64,000 nucleotides of DNA from contig OY855916.1 in NCBI GenBank assembly GCA_963693305.1, positions 4,890,001 to 4,954,000 on the forward strand, given 5' to 3'. Below are positions 62,001 through 64,000 of this stretch, piece by piece (position 1 is the first letter of the stretch; every line of letters starts with the position of its first letter). The stretch is from Meandrina meandrites (taxonomy: Eukaryota; Cnidaria; Anthozoa; Scleractinia; Meandrinidae). The position numbers and the translations under genes are program-made. The notes below the pieces were generated by a model. That model worked only from the letters and a program-made list of their open reading frames with translations. It did no database searches and was not told the DNA's origin.

Positions 62001-63032
62001 TTCTTTATCTTCTAAACGCTCTGGTATGTAAACTCTTATTCCGAGCCAACCTGAAACGGCAACTCCCATGTTCAGGTGCATTTCTACCTTTTCCAATTCA
62101 TCTAGTGAGGTTTTTACACAATTGGTCGGTGTATTGCGGAGTTTGAAGAAACTCTTGGCCAAACCTCGAGCTGCTTCTGTGCATCGATCTGGCCTTGCGC
62201 CTTTATGTACTGCAATACAACGCCATAAACACAAGTTATCTCTATAAGTGTCCAGCGTCACCATTGCGTGATTTCCACGTGCAAGGTTGTGAAGCCAGTC
62301 TGGCAATGGGCCTGTTCCCAAAAGTGGTTGACGGTCAAGCACTACTCTTACATCTACTGCGAAAAAGTGGTCGAAAACCCATTTTGTGTTTGGTCTTTCG
62401 ATTGTATCTATTTCCAGTCGTGCTGCCTCCTTTTCCCTTATCCATTTTTCCGCGTCTTCTAGTTTGTTCATCCTTGGCGAGCGTTTTTCAGCTTGGTAGT
62501 AGGTTAAAAAGGTGCCGTCTTCAATGTTGCGCAAACTTATTGCGTAAACGTAAAATGTGAAAAATGATGTTCTTACTTCCCTTCTTATTTTTCCCATGAA
62601 TTTTGCTGTTTGGTCTTTATTCAGATCTTTTATAATGCGCCATCTCTTGTACCGCCTCCCGCTTTTCTCTTCACCCTCGAATTCCGTGTCTTCAAACAGA
62701 TTCACAATCTCATTCTGGTAGTCTGCCACATTTCTTATGTTATTCGGTTGAATGGGATCAAATTGTCTCAAAAGCTGTTCTCTTCTGTTCCTTTTTCTAG
62801 GTGGTGCTATTGGTTGGTAAGGTTTTGGTTGTAATGGTGGTTTTAATCGCTTCTTTGTGGTTTCTGGGATTGGTTCTTCTAGCACATTCTTTATTATCTT
62901 TTTCACTGCGGGTACGTTTTCTGAAAGAAGTTGCGATAAATAACGCAGTTCTGTGGGGTCTATTTTTGCAAGTTCTTGTTCGAGAGATTCGAGGTCTACA
63001 TCTTCAAAAGAACTGAGGTCTATTTCGTCCAT
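59046..63032 (-). CDS. protein-primed family B DNA polymerase
   Basis: 1,328 residues, unbroken, starting at ATG 63032 (TATA at 63035). C-terminal polymerase core: motif A YDANALYLS (about residue 905), motif B KLLGNSGYGKL (about 1077), motif C MDTDSNYMA (about 1177). Exonuclease motifs: LYDFEAYGD (about 560) and GFNSGKYDLNLI (about 672). N-terminal additions: an OTU-like DNLCLWRCIAVHKG (about 265), a C2H2-like zinc finger YECNHCHARFTKVSNLQRH (about 380-403) and a Vsr-endonuclease-like block GCHWHGCPKC followed by GYKVIECWACE (about 484-545). Protein priming is known for Polinton polymerases; the terminal-protein Tyr/Ser was not identified. It replicates the whole element from the terminal repeats. 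Length and domain plan fit large Polinton polymerases. Confidence 0.93.
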   Translation of the reverse strand: MDEIDLSSFEDVDLESLEQELAKIDPTELRYLSQLLSENVPAVKKIIKNVLEEPIPETTKKRLKPPLQPKPYQPIAPPRKRNRREQLLRQFDPIQPNNIRNVADYQNEIVNLFEDTEFEGEEKSGRRYKRWRIIKDLNKDQTAKFMGKIRREVRTSFFTFYVYAISLRNIEDGTFLTYYQAEKRSPRMNKLEDAEKWIREKEAARLEIDTIERPNTKWVFDHFFAVDVRVVLDRQPLLGTGPLPDWLHNLARGNHAMVTLDTYRDNLCLWRCIAVHKGARPDRCTEAARGLAKSFFKLRNTPTNCVKTSLDELEKVEMHLNMGVAVSGWLGIRVYIPERLEDKEVVWHLIRNPSPKLKNIMTIGIHGEHAFLIKDITKLAKNYECNHCHARFTKVSNLQRHAERCAQGETVIDCPGEKVEAPQSAYQKAFYPWQKASKESIKWLEYVAKHWKIPIAHAMSGHGGERWIEKRPVDGYNHERKLVLQYHGCHWHGCPKCYRDRNTVIEHCGRTREELYQATKRRTAYLRKAGYKVIECWACEVGDKYVEELPEAKTKSYPHAILYDFEAYGDKNQRKELTDRLTIENVHVPVSVSIGDTLESTITQDGKKVSKVTHICEKNPTELIRKFAEELERRGKNIRKRVRDEYMPADINLIPKDQKKKIEEWCDQVPVLGFNSGKYDLNLIKTHFVKKLADTASKVRVAKNSNKIMFLLTSGFRFLDIMNYLGPGTSYEKWVKAYDCETKKSWLPYEWFDDIKKLDNPGLPDYPDWYSKLKGGFTLKLTEWKACKRTFWEEGMKTFKDWVRYYNNLDVAPGLEALQKMKNFYTEKGIDIMKDAVSIPGVSLHYLLKGAIERKAELYAPSKEAYDMLKGAVVGGPSLVFTRYHEVGKTRIRSHQFADSKICENILGYDANALYLSTMLKDMPCGKERVEHYDDDMVMPIVLTQNLKEGSWFGFAEVDIEIPKRLHPKFEEMCPFFYNKVVPAKAVPEHMIKYLTDTGRNRGDGRKLVGALSAKRILLYAPLLKWYINHGAEITKVYRTIDYKPVKIFPWFVEQVTEARRTGDVEKSKALLADIFKLLGNSGYGKLIEALERQTNVIYTKDEKVVDRALRSAYFSNLDEIGEAYELESRKPRITIRRPFQIGITVYQLAKLRMLEFYYDFLDRYLDRKDFELIQMDTDSNYMAISGKKLEDIVKPELREEFEKEKKNWLAWDKWSGRTPGLFKQEFEGERMIALCSKCYYADNHTDKNEIKKKLSTKGMSKNQNEISWYRFKAALEGNKDMATNRGFRMRDGNIVTYEQEKLGLSAYYDKRWVLSDGIHTEPIEYHI

Positions 63033-63092
63033 TGTATATTATGCAAAAATATTTTTTTAAATTAATTAATTGTTGTTTACATAAATGTTACA

Positions 63093-63362
63093 TTCCTCTA
63101 ATTGCTTGTCCCGCCGCCCTTTGTTGTAAAGTTGTTTCTCTGTTTTTGCGGTTTTTCCTAAGTAGTATAGTCGGAGTCAAACGAATACTACCGAGCAGCA
63201 CCCACCTTTGCCTCTTTCCTAAGGTTAACACTAAGTTTTCAACTTACCGAGCGAGCTTTGTGAGCGAGGTAAGTTGAAAATCCTTAGTGTTAACCTTAGG
63301 AAAGAGGCAAAATTAGGTGGGTGCACCCGAGGTGGTATTCGTTTGACTCCGACTATACTACT
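63093..63362. repeat. right terminal inverted repeat (270 bp)
   Basis: Exact reverse complement of the left terminal repeat as far as I can read, from TTCCTCTAATTGCTTGTCCC to GACTATACTACT. The palindrome occupies the outer 202 bases (63161-63362). Same asymmetries as the left palindrome (for example the TAATTTTGCC arm outermost), so the two ends were copied from one another as a unit. Confidence 0.92.
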
Positions 63363-63367
63363 GGAGC
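63363..63367. repeat. target-site duplication, right (GGAGC)
   Basis: Matches 46727-46731. Confidence 0.75.
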
Positions 63368-64000
63368 CAATAACTCCTAGTAATTATTGAATTCGAGAAT
63401 TTCGTTCTGACCAGAACACAAAAGAGGTTGTGATTTACCACTAGGTTATATAGTCGTTTAATTTGGTGCGCTATTCTAGCTGGAAACTTGGACACAAAAT
63501 CGCATTATCTGCAGATTAACACTAAAGAGCTTGTAACATCAAAGTAAACGGTCATCTCTCAGTAAAACGACAATCATGATAAAATTCCATCAACCCCTAT
63601 TATCCTTGATAAGTTTTGAAGGAATCGGTGTTCAAAATTCGAAGAATTAAAAATTTACAACACGACAACGCGTCAAAATAAATTGCTAATGAATTTATTA
63701 ATGAGCAAGGGTCCAGCGCGGCCTTAATTTGACAGACTGCTGAGACGTACTCTCCCCCAGACCTTTCCGGCCATGGTAGCCGTAGAAGCAACTCGCCGTA
63801 GTGTTTCTCTGTCAAGTACTGACAAGGATCTGGAGTTTTCTTGTTTATTGCTCGTTGTTTAGATCATACAGTACAAAGCACAACTAACAGAGCAACAAAT
63901 AGTAACAGGTGAATCAGTTTTACACCATTTGAAACAACCAAATAATTTTCTTGTAATGATGACCACAAGAAAGAAAGTAGCTTGAAATCTAAATTTTCTG
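63368..64000. other. right flank of the Polinton, no supported gene
   Basis: Contains CGTTCTGACCAGAACACAAAA and GAAACTTGGACACAAAAT, which mirror parts of the left flank, and GTAGCCGTAGAAGC/CTCGCCGTAGTGT near 63776-63802, which matches 46230-46259 in direct orientation. An unassigned 71-codon frame on the minus strand (63600-63815) begins MTEKHYGELLLRLPWPE. Confidence 0.4.

Larger units (their letters stand above)
46732..63362. mobile_element. Polinton/Maverick DNA transposon, apparently intact
   Basis: A 16,631-bp element with 270-bp terminal inverted repeats (46732-47001 and 63093-63362) that read as identical, ends beginning AG and finishing CT as in Polintons, and flanking GGAGC. It carries the four hallmark genes (protein-primed DNA polymerase B, retroviral-type integrase, packaging ATPase, adenain-type protease) and both capsid genes. 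All large frames are open; the only defect seen is at the protease start. Identical terminal repeats and intact genes point to a recent insertion. Such elements are thought to replicate through virion-like stages; adintovirus-type relatives are a fair alternative name. Confidence 0.93.

Noticed and set aside
1..64000. CRISPR array
   Set aside because: No regularly spaced identical direct repeats with unique spacers; tandem repeats seen are eukaryotic minisatellites.

Overview
The window looks like nuclear DNA of a marine invertebrate, most likely an anthozoan cnidarian such as a stony coral. That placement is inference. It rests on the AT-rich, intron-like background, the density of short hairpin MITEs, Penelope-like and LINE fragments, kinesin-light-chain-type TPR debris and a PIF/Harbinger family with a Myb-like partner gene. 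I found no host gene I could call as intact.

Bases 1-46,700 are a transposon graveyard. Bases 400-5,830 hold three related copies of an unclassified repeat with tRNA-derived SINE pieces. Next come inverted-repeat elements, several with visible target-site duplications: 7782-8721 (AGTTC) with a hairpin MITE inside it that has a 10-bp duplication, 14412-17237 (GGTTAC), 23205-25566 (TTAA) and 38669-39701 (TTAA). A nest at 25,680-33,700 has two PIF/Harbinger remnants. The second is split by a LINE 3' end and by a Penelope-like element, and the Penelope element is itself split by a second LINE copy with a 7-bp duplication. Further Penelope pieces lie at 34,178-34,264 and 40,490-41,375.

The main object is 46,732-63,362: a 16.6-kb, apparently intact and recent Polinton/Maverick, i.e. 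a virus-like self-synthesising DNA transposon. It has 270-bp terminal inverted repeats that read as identical and is flanked by GGAGC. From left to right it carries three small accessory genes (+), a collagen-like fibre protein (-), an A32/FtsK-type packaging ATPase (-), a proline-rich protein (+), a penton-like minor capsid protein (+), a basic protein (+), a double-jelly-roll major capsid protein (+), a second basic protein (+), an adenain-type cysteine protease lacking its own ATG (+), three consecutive genes sharing one cysteine-containing N-terminal module (the third also has a phospholipase A2 domain) (+), a two-helix membrane protein (+), an unknown protein (-), a retroviral-type integrase (+) and a 1,328-aa protein-primed family B DNA polymerase (-). 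Together these are a replication/integration module (polymerase, integrase), a virion module (MCP, penton, fibre, basic proteins, PLA2) and a packaging/maturation module (ATPase, protease), enough in principle for virion formation.

Most unusual points in the Polinton: a TATATA(A/G) motif sits a few bases upstream of nearly every ATG and several times overlaps the stop codon of the preceding gene; each terminal repeat contains a 202-bp imperfect palindrome; a short palindromic sequence recurs inside the coding regions of two unrelated genes; a 45-bp paralogous gene tail lies near the left end; and the protease frame starts only across an A8 run. Statements about family function are established knowledge of those families; coordinates, motifs and repeats were read from the sequence by eye, so percent identities and fold energies were not computed.
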